This document shows, one piece after another, positions 11,101-21,429 of a DNA stretch of 64,000 nt. Each line of letters opens with the position of its first letter. Within the stretch, counting starts at the first letter, position 1. Source of the DNA: Aspidiotus rigidus. Taxonomy: Eukaryota; Arthropoda; Insecta; Hemiptera; Diaspididae. The stretch lies in the NCBI GenBank assembly GCA_035079385.1, contig JAVHKY010000035.1:2790001-2854000 (forward strand). Reading direction: 5' to 3'. The position numbers and the translations under genes were made by a program. The notes below the pieces were generated by a model. That model did no database searches and had not been told where the DNA came from. It saw nothing but the letters and a program-made list of their open reading frames with translations.

Positions 11101-12010
11101 ACGTACACACTTTTGTAAAGTCATCAACCCGTGACGTCATCACCAGCGTCAAACATTGTACATGATACCCGTATAAGAAAAGACGTATCCACGTTATAGG
11201 GCCCAGAAAATATTGTACGCGAGGTGTATACAGGACCTTGATTGTGTTGTTGGACTCCACCTCGTACCTTCTACATGTTTCATGTCTTTCCCAAAGTTTC
11301 CTGAATCCAAGCCCCTAATTCCATAATTTGCGATTTCACAATACTCCCACCAGTCACCCCTTCCCGCCTGGACGTTATTCTAAAAATCTGTTTGTTCCAC
11401 GAGTCCCCGAACCCTGGCCCCTAATTCCAAAATTTGTGAGTTCACATCACCCCCGCGAGTTCCCCCAAATAATCCTGTATACTGTATCCCATCTCTTCCA
11501 TTATAAATTATGACGTCATCAGCCATAACCCTGAGCCTGATTCTGAAATGTTGCGAGTCCAATCCACCTCCTCTCATCTTTCTATGAATGGTTTAGAGTG
11601 GGCTTTTATATTGCTGTAGGCTTATGTTAGGCCTGGTTTCTAAAGGCTAATAGTAGGCCTAGTATATTTTAGTATACTGTATAGTCCATTATAAAGAAGG
11701 CTAAGGAGTAGTACCGCAATTCTGAAATCTTCAGCCGTGGCCTGGAGGCCATAAGGAAGACCAGAACAGTACAATGGAGATAGCGGAGTGAATGATCCTG
11801 AGAATAGAAGAGAGTAAGGAAGAGAGAGAACCCAAACTGATGACGTCGTTAGCTCGTGACGTCATAACCATCTATGAATGCTTATGACGTCACAGACAGA
11901 TATTATTGACGTCACTATAAAACCCTCATAAGCAAGACAGCTTCAAAATGTAATATACCATGAACGGGGGCAAACAAGCGGAGCGAGGCAGCTCCCTTGG
12001 GCTGCGTAGG
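11101..12010. repeat. Repeat patch with ~105-120 bp direct repeats and clustered TGACGTCA
   Basis: A unit containing CCCCTAATTCCA..ATTTG and a TTCACA.T..CCC tail occurs at about 11306 and 11411, with a weaker copy near 11525. Five perfect TGACGTCA palindromes lie at 11132, 11511, 11857, 11885 and 11907, plus a near-match at 11841. A stretch at 11600-11705 resembles the GCCTAGTATA module of the Helitron-like copies. The patch ends with the GGGGGCAAACAAGCGGAGCG motif at 11966. Confidence 0.55.
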
Positions 12011-14030
12011 ATATCTTACAGTATACCACGCCTATATTAGTCCAAGAACGGAGCGTACGCCTTTGCGAGGAAAATTCACTAGCTAGGCTACGATCTCATC
12101 ACAAACCAGACATGATGAGGTCATTTACTAGCAGACATGATAGCTCTACCAGAAAATTTTTTTTTTATTAACAAACCCTTACCCTCAAATTATTTGAACT
12201 CGGCCGTTCATTGTCTGTCCTTTCTTTTCTCAAGAAACAAAGTAAGTTCAAGCTCTTAGCTTATACAATACCTCTTTTTAAATGAGACCCGTGTCTGTGA
12301 GAATATGAACGAGTTGTGACGTTTCTCGAAGTATATCCGTCATGTTAACCACAAAAACTGAATATACGAGTGCATCTCATTCTTCGAACAATAATAAAAG
12401 CCAAAATCTACCGTTGAGTTTGATGAGATTTGCAACATTGCTAACCACTTTGGTCTCGCGTATACAACTATCGCTAGAGACATTCTGACAAACGATCAGT
12501 CAAAACGATAAACGAGTTTCATTCACGAAACTCGAAGATATACCAAACCGCAATCATGCTCTCACTTCGTGTACGTAGTATCTTCGTCTACAGACCCATG
12601 TAACTCGCATCAAGGGATGCATAATACATAAGTATAATCTACCGTCATCTGTATACCTTTCAACATACTGACTCATAGATATACCGGACTCCCCGGCACC
12701 GGGAATAGTGCCAAACGCATAACTAATATCCCTTTCGATGGTCGCAAAGAGGGTCTACGCAAGAGAAAGAGAAAGTATTACATCACTCAAGTGCGAAGGA
12801 TAGTCGACCCCGTTGGCGGAGTGTGGTACAAAAATGAGTGCAGAATCTGATACGGTCACAAGTTACTTGCGGGCTATCGTATTGAGAAGTTGAGTCGAGT
12901 GACTACCAAAAAAAAAAAGATTTTGAAAAAAAAAATTATAATTACAAGTTATCCGGAAGTTCCACAACTTTTGAAATAAAACGAAGAAAGAGATAAAGGA
13001 CTTCTTTTGTATAGTATTGACAGCACGCCACTCCCAGGGCACTTCTTAACCGGAAGACATAATTAAAAATGTACATTAAAAACTTTATAATAATGAGTTT
13101 GCGATTTCGTTCTTTTTTCTTTTTTGTTTCTTCAACCCAGCGTTCTCATGGTGAACGAGACATACGAAGTAATGATATTATGTATATTGATTGCTTGCAC
13201 ACTAAACTTGCTCCCGAACGAAATTTAGTAATCAGCTCTTTTTTTTTTTACCCGTATAATATTAGCATATTGAATAATTGGTTCCATACTACCTGCAAGG
13301 TCAGTGTACACTAAAAGTAAATACGAATCTGATTTTATAATTACGTTACAAAATCTTACAAAACTATTACTGGCTCGGAAAAATTATATTTATGTACACG
13401 TACATCTACCCATTGACTTGAATCAGTCACTCGTACGTGTTTACTGTCTAGATATTTTCTGTCTGCGCGTGAAATTGCATACCTACGAGTACATGTGCCC
13501 AACAATGTTAGTCTAGTACACGTAATTTTTTTTCCTATGCAGGGAAAAAAGAGCCCAACTTCAACCTTATACGGATATATGTATACGAACAGCTGGAGTG
13601 TATAATCGTGTATGTATTTATTATCATTACTCCATATGCAGTGTATTATAATGACAAACATGGAGACTTACACACAGACACACGCAAAATACAGCATATC
13701 GGAGTCATAAATGATGCATTAAATGACGTATTTATGGTCCACCATTCATACGGGAATTGCATTCGATACAATATTGCAGAAAATTAGATACACGTATAAT
13801 CTGATCAGCGGAGAAACATTTTTTCCGAGAAAAACAAATTTAAATTCGCTGCCCTTTATAGCCAATTATACAGCACGTCCAAGTTAATTCAGACACTTTC
13901 AGATGAATATGACAGGAGTTTTCTTATGCTCGTTTGATACAAAGTACGGAGTCACATAGCATCAGTAAAATAATGTGAAACCGGAGATTAAATTATACTG
14001 TAACCTTCCCATCCGAAAAATGAAGCTCTG
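12011..14030. other. Intergenic DNA, no gene recognised
   Basis: Mixed-composition sequence with a few short frames on both strands (for example 13069-13314 and 13356-13661). None has recognisable motifs. Nothing repetitive stands out. Confidence 0.45.
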
Positions 14031-14039
14031 CTCCAAATC

Positions 14040-16075
14040 TTGATTAAATCCCTACAGTCTTTTTACAAAAACTCCAACCACAAGCAATTTCTTACTTCAA
14101 CTCCCTCCTAAATAGAATCTCTAACTCATCCTTATTTCCACCCATTTGAAAACTAGCAATAGTAATTCCTATTCTCAAACCATGAACGAAGATCTAACCC
14201 TCTCTCTTTCTTACCGACCAGTCTCCTGACTAAATACCCTTGCCAAAATTTTAGGTATAGTCCTTATCAAACGACTCAGCCAGTTTTTAGAATCTAACAA
14301 TCTCATAAACAATTCACAATATGTCGGTCTACAACCATGGCACTGGCCGAACTTGATACCCTTACCAATCAAGCAAACTCCGATAGATCAAGCCGATTTC
14401 CGGACTTGGGAAAACGAAGTTAAAGGAGGGACGCAGGGAACCTGTTCTATGAGTCAAATTGGTTTTGGTATTGAGAATTTAAGCAAGCCTAGACCTAGTA
14501 TAAAGCTAGTCTGAAGGAGGCCTAGACCTACTATAAAGCTAGTATGATCTCGAAGGGGACTTGGAAAAATTTCTCCTCTCAAGCTATATATAATAGGAAG
14601 GGGACTTGGAAAAAACGACGACTTAGGGAACCTGTTTCATGAGCAAATTGGATTTGGTAATGAGAATTCAAGCAAACAAAAAAGGTCTAGATTTACTAAA
14701 AGCCTCCACTGTTGAGCTATAATTTGATATGACAGTAGGGGGACCTGAAAAAACGACGGCTTCCTTGAAAATGCAGCGCGTTCAAGTTGTCACGTTATCA
14801 TTTTCGGGACTTGGAAAAACTTCAAGCTGTAAGCTTTATATGATAGGAGGGGGACTTGGAAAAATTATCGGGACAGCGGGTTTCCCACTGCTATTGCAGT
14901 CCTGCAATGGCATCTAATTTTTTTTCGATTTAGAAAACGCTTTCCCGAGAGTCTGGCGACACCACATCCTCCTCAACCTCCACAGCTATGGTTTCTGCGG
15001 TCCATTTCCACAACTTCTAGAAGACTATCTGAAAAACCATTCCTTTCAAGTCAGAGTAGCAAATCAACTCACTTCTGTTCACATCCAATCCAATGGAGTC
15101 CCACAAGGGTCACTTCTTCGTGGAACTTTTTTCATGATCGCAATAAATGACGTCTTTCGTAACATCAGTTTCCCCGTTGAAGCGATTTTACTTGCCGTTG
15201 ATCTGAGTATCCATATGCAAACGAATAATCACACAGAATCCTACAAAATTACATCTTGTCCGGCTATTTTACCGCTGATTCCGAATATCCTTTTCCAAAT
15301 CCTGCATCGTAATTTTGGGCTAAGACCCCATTTTCTCCCCTCTTCCTTAACTCCATCTCGGCCGCCGCTGGCTGTCACTTCAAACACTCGTGGCTACCAA
15401 ATTAAAGGCAAAAGCCTCATTACCTCCATAATGACACAGTAAAAAGCCTCGGCCTCCGCTGTCACTTCAAATACTCATGGCTGCCACATATTAAAGAAAT
15501 TAAAGCCAAAAGCTTCAGAGCTTCAAACGTCTTAAAATACATATACATCCTTCCATCTATTGTAACCGTAAAATCCTACTTCCCCTCTACCATACTCCAG
15601 TCTGATCTATCCACCTATATATGGACTCGCTCCGGCTACCTCATCACATACAGTTCAAATTTCCGCGGCGCTTTTCACATTAGCTTTGCTCCAATTCTAG
15701 CCGCCGTATCAGATTTTCGTCGACTTTACCTGACTGCCAGTCTCCTCACTTCGGTCTTACAACTTCCTGAAACCCCAGTTCACAACATTCTCTTTAATCC
15801 CCCCCCCCCCAAATCGTCCTACTTATCGCAATACTTTCAACAACATGCTCTACAAATTCACTTCCATTGCCTAGTCCCCGTACTTCCCACATTATCACCT
15901 AAAGCCATTCCTACATAAATAAATAACATATTGTACAAACGATATTAACTATCCAAAGAATCTACCAATCCCGCAATTTACCGCTTCCTCTTTCTAGAAA
16001 TACTGGACAGTTTTCCCAACACTACACTTTGTTTCACAAATGGACCAAAAATCGAAAACCGAGTCGGTTTCTCGT
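14040..16075 (+). pseudogene. RNase H-bearing non-LTR retrotransposon relic: reverse transcriptase part
   Basis: A worn reverse transcriptase is readable. Near 14205-14335 it has SLSYRPVS, LAKILGIVLIKRLSQFL and SQYVGLQP. After the Helitron-like insertion it continues at 14918 with DLENAFPRVW, QVRVAN and SNGVPQGSLL. The YADD box is replaced by LAVDL near 15190. The thumb-like region is degraded, and a poly-C run lies at 15799-15810. The start of RNase H, LCFTNGPK (normally TDGS), is at about 16026-16050. Frameshifts and stops are common. It is interrupted at 14388-14917 and again at about 16076. The RNase H part is closely similar in layout to the relic at 21430-22580, so both belong to one family (I/Jockey-like; exact clade unknown). 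Confidence 0.8.
14388..14917 (+). mobile_element. Helitron/Helentron-like non-autonomous element with internal 45 bp repeats
   Basis: This 530 bp insertion lies inside the reverse transcriptase. The 5' end starts TCAAGCC after an A. The 3' end has a 9 bp hairpin, CTATTGCAG-TC-CTGCAATGG (14891-14910), then CATCTAA followed by T. Deleting 14388-14917 rejoins the host frame as NSDR + FFFDLENAF with no base lost or gained. There is no normal target duplication, only a shared T, so A|T and T|T insertion cannot be separated. Inside are an AAGTTAAAGGAGG...CAGGGAACCTG module, GCCTAGACCTA modules, two 45 bp-type units, and a 3' domain (14742-14917) that matches 37341-37500 closely. No Rep/helicase gene is present. 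Confidence 0.7.
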
Positions 16076-16440
16076 TCCAACAGGGAACCTATTTTCTCGT
16101 TTTTTTTTTCTAAGTCTCCTTCCTATCATATTTTTTCGAAGTGTCCCTCCTATATAGCGTGGATGCGTTCCTACAAGATGGAAATGAAATCATTAAATGA
16201 AATCGATGTTACTTTAGTCGCAAATTTAATTTGAACAATTTACAGTGAAGGTATTCAGGCGATGCCCATCATAGTTCCAAAGTCCGGGCCTGTGACGTCA
16301 CAATCTGTAAGTCCCCATTATCTATAAAACAGATCCCCCTCCTATCTTATATACGTAGCTTGGAGGTCGATATTTTTCCAAGTCCCCTCCTATCCCACGT
16401 GCCCCATAAAACAGGTTCCCTGCCACCCCTCGTTTACGTC
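16076..16440. mobile_element. Helitron-like composite with inverted ends inside the RNase H relic
   Basis: The left end is TTCCAACAGGGAACCTATTTT. The right end, read on the minus strand, is CAGGGAACCTGTTTTATGGG. The two ends are thus inverted copies of the family's 5' module. Degenerate 45 bp units occur next to each end ('ctaagtctccttcctatcat', 'ccaagtcccctcctatccc'). The middle holds unrelated sequence and one TGACGTCA at 16293. RNase H sequence stops at its left end and resumes near 16490, so it was inserted there. Exact ends are uncertain by tens of bases. Confidence 0.55.
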
Positions 16441-16615
16441 CGATAAAGAATCTGTGAGCTTTCAATTGGCATCAAAATCTCTTCTTATCGACACCACTCC
16501 GTATCAATTCTAACGGCCGAAGTCATCTTTCAATCCTTAGAAACAATACCAATCCTCCCTTTTCCGTCACTGAAGTTATACCCGAAAGGGTCGATTCCGT
16601 TGTTGGAGGAAACAA
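16441..16615 (+). pseudogene. RNase H remnant continuing after the Helitron-like insertion
   Basis: Readable residues include SVSILTAEVIFQSLETIPIL at about 16497-16558. This is the region around the second catalytic residue of RNase H (AE) and corresponds to ASVFTTELQAIFSCLKH in the relic at 22038-22397. It is followed by a 32 bp stretch (16568-16599) that recurs with one difference on the minus strand at 40376-40407. Confidence 0.6.
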
Positions 16616-16656
16616 AATTAAATGCATACATAACCCGCACCTACTTCACTACGGAG

Positions 16657-16974
16657 CAGTGGTTTTCAAACTTTCTCGTGCCATGACCCACTTTTAAACC
16701 AAAAAAATCTCGCGACCCACTGATGGTGAAGAATCCCACTAAAATGCAACGGATCTGCTTTTTTTGTTTAGTCCGAATATTTCTTCAATTTTTAATTGCG
16801 GAATAGTTCGCGCCCTTTCAATAATTTTATCAATTTTACTTTACTTTATTGTTTATTATTTTCCTCAAAGGCGGACAAAAATTATTTCATGTAAATTTTT
16901 CATTACTTGTCGACCCACTTGGAACTTCTTCGCGACCCACCAGTGGGTCGCGACCCACACTTTGAAAACCGCTG
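16657..16974. mobile_element. hAT-type MITE with 8 bp target duplication
   Basis: The TIRs are CAGTGGTTTTCAAACTTT at the left and, on the minus strand, CAGCGGTTTTCAAAGTGT at the right. The flanking octamers CTACGGAG (16649-16656) and CTATGGAG (16975-16982) differ at one base. CAGTGGTT..CAA ends and an 8 bp duplication are the hallmarks of hAT elements. The interior contains the palindromic CGACCCACCAGTGGGTCG. There is no intact transposase in 318 bp. Confidence 0.85.
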
Positions 16975-17349
16975 CTATGGAGGACGGGCGATGTTTTGCA
17001 AATGCGACATAAACGCGAACCCTCCCTTTTCCACCAAACCACATTTTTTTTCTGATCGCCATTGACTCCTGATCCACCTTGACGACAATTTACAATGTAC
17101 ACTCTACACACCCACTTGTCTCACACACCCATCCTCTCCTCATAACCCTGTCATTCATTCATTACGACATAACTTTCATCTAGGTTTCCACCCATACGCG
17201 GATCCAAGGTAGTGAAAAAGTGGATTTAGTCGTCAAAACTGTCACAAAACTTCCACGATTCAATTCTCGTCTTCTTCTCACTAAAAATGATCTCACCCAC
17301 ATCATCCACCTCAAAATTACGGACAAATGGATCACACTCTGAGTAGTAA

Positions 17350-17612
17350 ACTGTTCCGAAAATTGACTAGAATAGACCAAGAATGATGCGAAAAACGATC
17401 CCGAAAACAATGATGAGCGCCCGACCCGTCTGACTTATGTCCCGATGATAAAACGACCAAAATTGACCAAAACTGACCAAAATCGACCATAATCGCGGAC
17501 ATACATCAGACACGTTTAATTGGCACCGAACGCGTCTGACATATGTCCAATTATGGTTGTTCTTGATCGATTTTGTCATTTTTGGTCGGTTCTAGTCAAT
17601 TTTTGGAACAGT
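17350..17612. mobile_element. Foldback/MITE, about 263 bp
   Basis: ACTGTTCCGAAAATTGACTA at 17350 is repeated inverted at 17576-17612, about 33 of 37 positions matching. Inner arms also pair, with ACTTATGTCC/GGACATATGT-like words and clustered 'gaccaaaattgacc' repeats at 17455-17490. No coding capacity and no clear target duplication were seen. Confidence 0.65.
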
Positions 17613-18000
17613 TCCCAAGGGGTCCTGTAAATTCAAATCTCATGAAACAAATTAGCCCAATTAAAACCATTACCATTTGCGTGGGCTTCATCATGTCAAG
17701 AATCCACCGTCGCGAAATCTATCTCACACGTCTCCAAATTGGTAACTGCACGCTCACTCCCTTTCCAAGCTTTTCCCGATCTCATTCGAACAGTGTAGTC
17801 CCGATTTTCCCCTCACAGTCACTCCCACTGTCGCATGCCCATCTTTAGCTTTTCTGCACCACATCCACCCAATTTCATAATCCATCGAAACAACTTTCGC
17901 CGATGACCTCCGATCCATCCAGAACATCATCTCTCATCTAAAAGCGATCCACTATCAAGCTCATAATCAGAGTACAATTCAGAGATAAGTTTGAAATCTT
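17613..18000 (+). pseudogene. Non-LTR reverse transcriptase scrap with FADD box
   Basis: Around 17893-17950 the frame reads FADDLRSIQNIISHLKAI, which fits the catalytic box of a non-LTR reverse transcriptase and the residues after it. The sequence before it is too degraded to align by eye. It may belong to the same family as the relic at 14040-16075. Confidence 0.45.
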
Positions 18001-18369
18001 TAAACAAGAGGCTAGTTGAAGAGGTTTTGTGTCACACCGACCCTGTTTCCTGGACTGAAGAGAATGAATTACCCACAGCACAGTTCCTCAACTGTTTGCC
18101 AACTCTCTTTGACTAATTACGTTAATTGAAGCGAGTAGGGAATCCGTTTTAAGAGAAATTTTTCGATTTTTTTCACAAGCTTTCCAACTGGTTCAATGGT
18201 TCTCAGGAGAGGTGACCGTGGAAATTCGCGAAAACTGATGGGAAATAAGAGAGGATTAGAGACTACATTAGAGGGTAAAAATGAGGTGGAGCGCAGCTTG
18301 TTAAGAGAGTTAGGACCGTACCGGGATTGTTAGAAAGGCCCAATGGAAGGAGCGAAGAAACAGAGTGAG

Positions 18370-18535
18370 TGAGGTGGGTATTTTCTAGAGCGGGGCACGA
18401 AACGAGGATTATATTATAGAATGGGATATATTATCATGTTGGCAGAATTGGCAAGAAGGGGAAGAGAATAGACCGGGAATGGGTGAGACGTGTGCGACCG
18501 ACTCTGAGCCGGATGAGAATGATTTCTTAATGATG
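18370..18535 (-). pseudogene. C-terminal Cys-His scrap of an RNase H-type non-LTR element
   Basis: On the minus strand the frame reads SGSESVAHVSPIPG, then PSCQFCQHDNISHS (C-x2-C...H) around 18435-18460. This layout matches RLRIGHTRLTHTHLI...PLLCPNC in the relic at 21470-21753. It is short and has stops. Confidence 0.45.
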
Positions 18536-18549
18536 AGCAAACGAAGTCC

Positions 18550-21070
18550 AAAGAACCGGCTTGTTTTAATTGCTCTCAAGTTTATTTGTACGCTGAGTTT
18601 TCAAGAAGTCATGCCAGGAGTCGAGTAGCAGGGATCGATAAGTAGGAGTAAATGCAGGGTCAAAAATTTCATGAAAGAGAAGGAAACCTTTGGTGACAAG
18701 GTCAACGGCGTCATGTTTCGGGAAATTGATGCGTCATCCGGAATCCAGAGGAAGGAGAGTGGTGTTGAGGTAAGAATGCAATGGATTTTATCGAATGACT
18801 CAAAGATATGAAAACAAGGCTTTTTTTTTATGAATGTGAAACTCATCTCTCAGTTTGAGGAAGACGAAACTGATGTATTCCAGGGTTGTATTCACTGACA
18901 GTAAATTTTCGCAATACTCGTCAGTCGCCGATTCTCCCCAGATAGAAAAATTAAGACGAGAGCTATGTTTAGATACTTCTTCTCTTCGAATATGAGCAGC
19001 GAATATTCGTGCAAACACTCATGCTCTCATTCATCTCTTCGAGGTATAGCAGATAAAGTCCATCTATAAAAATACGTTTTCAAATTTTAATAAAGAAGAT
19101 ACGGACTTGTATTTGTAAATATGATGAGGGTTACTGTGCGAGTGATTCGCTGAGGTCATCAGAGTAATTATATGGCTGTATATGAGTTAGGGGAGGAATG
19201 GCACTTGAAAAAATGCAAACCTAAGAAGCGTCGCATCGCGTCGTTCACTTTTTCGGGGAAATTCTTTTTAATCTTTCGTCATTTACAATTTTTTTCTGTC
19301 TTCTCGTTACCGTTTTTTTTTTTCGGATTTCATTTCTTACATCGCATCATAGTAAGCACCTTTACTAAAAGCGAGTACCGAAAGATAAATCGCAAACTTC
19401 GATCATTAGAATGAATAAACGGACACTGGATTCTGCTAAACTGTACAATTACAATTTGCCATTTCATAAAGATAAGACCTAGTCGCATTTTTAAAAGGAT
19501 ATGCAATTGAGATATTGCCAGAGGATATGACAAAAGAAAAAATAAAAACAGATATACGTACGATCAAACCAGCAGCTAAACATTCTTCCAGGGAAAACAA
19601 AGTTCAATTTACTCTACTGTCGTACTGATTATACACTACGTTTTAACCCAGTCTAAATACCTTAAAGTTGTATGATTACAGGTTTCTTGCGCGCGTCCGC
19701 TGTAAGATAAATAGTGATATTCTAATTCACATGCACAATGATGTGATCCTTTACATGACAGGAAACAGAAAAGACAACTATTCTAAAAAAAGAATTTTGC
19801 ATTCGCGTGATTCTCAAAGACGATTCAACAGCAATATGAGTATATAGAGCTTACTCGAGCGAGCCCGTCAATTAAGAAAAAAAAAAAATAAAAATAACAG
19901 CCTAGCGACTTAATTATAATAATAACTGACTCTCGTACACACGTCGATGGGTAATCGAAGAAATAATTATAATGACGTATTATCATTAGTACGTTGGCAT
20001 AGTCGCGCTAGTTACAACCATTTCATGTATAATCCTATCATGAGATGCGGAAAATTCATGAGAGACTGTAAGCTCCGGTACATACCCATGTACTTTGATG
20101 AGTACTGTTGCACTCAGCTTGACGCGTCAATTGCTGTACTACAGGTACACATCCGTATCCATATACAGATGTACTTGTCTTGTCTACACACGTTACAGCT
20201 TAAAGTAATCGGAGAAGCTTCGACATTGCCTATGCGTAGAACTTTCTCTGGTATTTGCGCGACGAAACCTTTCGTGCTTAACGCCACGCCGGGATCAAAC
20301 GCCTAACAATAAGTTTGACTGCAACAAAACCCCACTGTCTAACTCGGTCGGCACTCCACACATCCAGAAAATGCATCAATTCCCTTGCCGAAAATGCAAT
20401 TGACAATGTATATGAAAACGTATGAAGTCAACAATGGCTACCTCATCGTATATTCTATCATCGATGATTGACAGGCTGACGGATATCGAAAATAGATAAT
20501 GCTACACGCGGCGGCGTGTAATAATATACTGTACTTCGTCTGCGCGATGGATTCTGATTGTATGCACCGTACATATCAGAAAATATATAGGTCCCGTGTC
20601 TATGAGCCGAATGAGAGATGACCGATCGAATGCCAAGGTGATTCGGACCTCTAGAACTCTATTGAAATTGCTTCCGACAAATTTCGCTCCCGCGTCGTCT
20701 CCAGAGGAGAATGAGAACGGAACCTCAATTTGTTTTCGGTAATTTATCTCTCGGACGTCAAGATGGCGTATATGAAAATAAAAGGAAAGTGCTTCCTCGA
20801 CTTTAATAATCGGAAAATGCAGACGGCTATTTCGTCTTTTCAGGTATCAGCCTCCCTCTTCGAAATCTCTTTGAATTTCGCATTCTTATAATGGAAACAA
20901 ACATTACCAGAAACTGAATATATCATCACGCATACGTGATGAGACGAAGCTCTGAATCATCACATTTTCTTTGAGAAGGAAATAATTTTATGGAGCAAGA
21001 TGCAGCAGTCTTGAGACCTTCTTCTGTTTCTAGAATCATAATACATACACTGTATTCCAGTTTATTTAGC
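18550..21070. other. Intergenic DNA, no gene recognised
   Basis: The most open frame, 19947-20306 (+, 119 codons), has no recognised motif. Its composition is more even than its surroundings, but nothing supports function. I see no TIRs or tandem repeats. Confidence 0.4.
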
Positions 21071-21079
21071 TGCCAAATG

Positions 21080-21425
21080 AACGAGTTTTCTATTCAAACT
21101 GAATGCCTGCTCGTTTCAGCCCAGGCCTCAACTTGGTAAAGAAAAATTTATTTTTGCAAAATATTATCAAATAATTTTTTTTTCCCCTTCGAATTTTCAG
21201 AAAAATTGACGAGTCTCTTATTCAAACTGGTCGCCAGAATGTTTCGACCGAGGCCTAAACTTGTCAAACAATAATCTGTTTCAAAGTATAATCCAAACTT
21301 TTTTTCTGAGTTTTTAGTAACAATGGACGATTCTTTCATTTAAACTGGATGCCAACTCGTTTCACCGGAGGTTTCAAAAAAAAAAAAAGTAGTTCTGAAA
21401 AATAATATCTAATGACTTTTTTCTT
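21080..21425. repeat. ~125 bp satellite, copies 1-3
   Basis: Each unit contains 'gagttttcagaaacaatgg', 'attcaaactggatgcc', 'tcgtttcagccgaggcctc' and 'gcaaaatattatctaat' blocks. The tcgtttcagcc block recurs at about 21113, 21239 and 21358, so the spacing is ~119-128 bp. The same unit recurs up to 23930 between three insertions. Confidence 0.75.
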
Positions 21426-21429
21426 TTTT

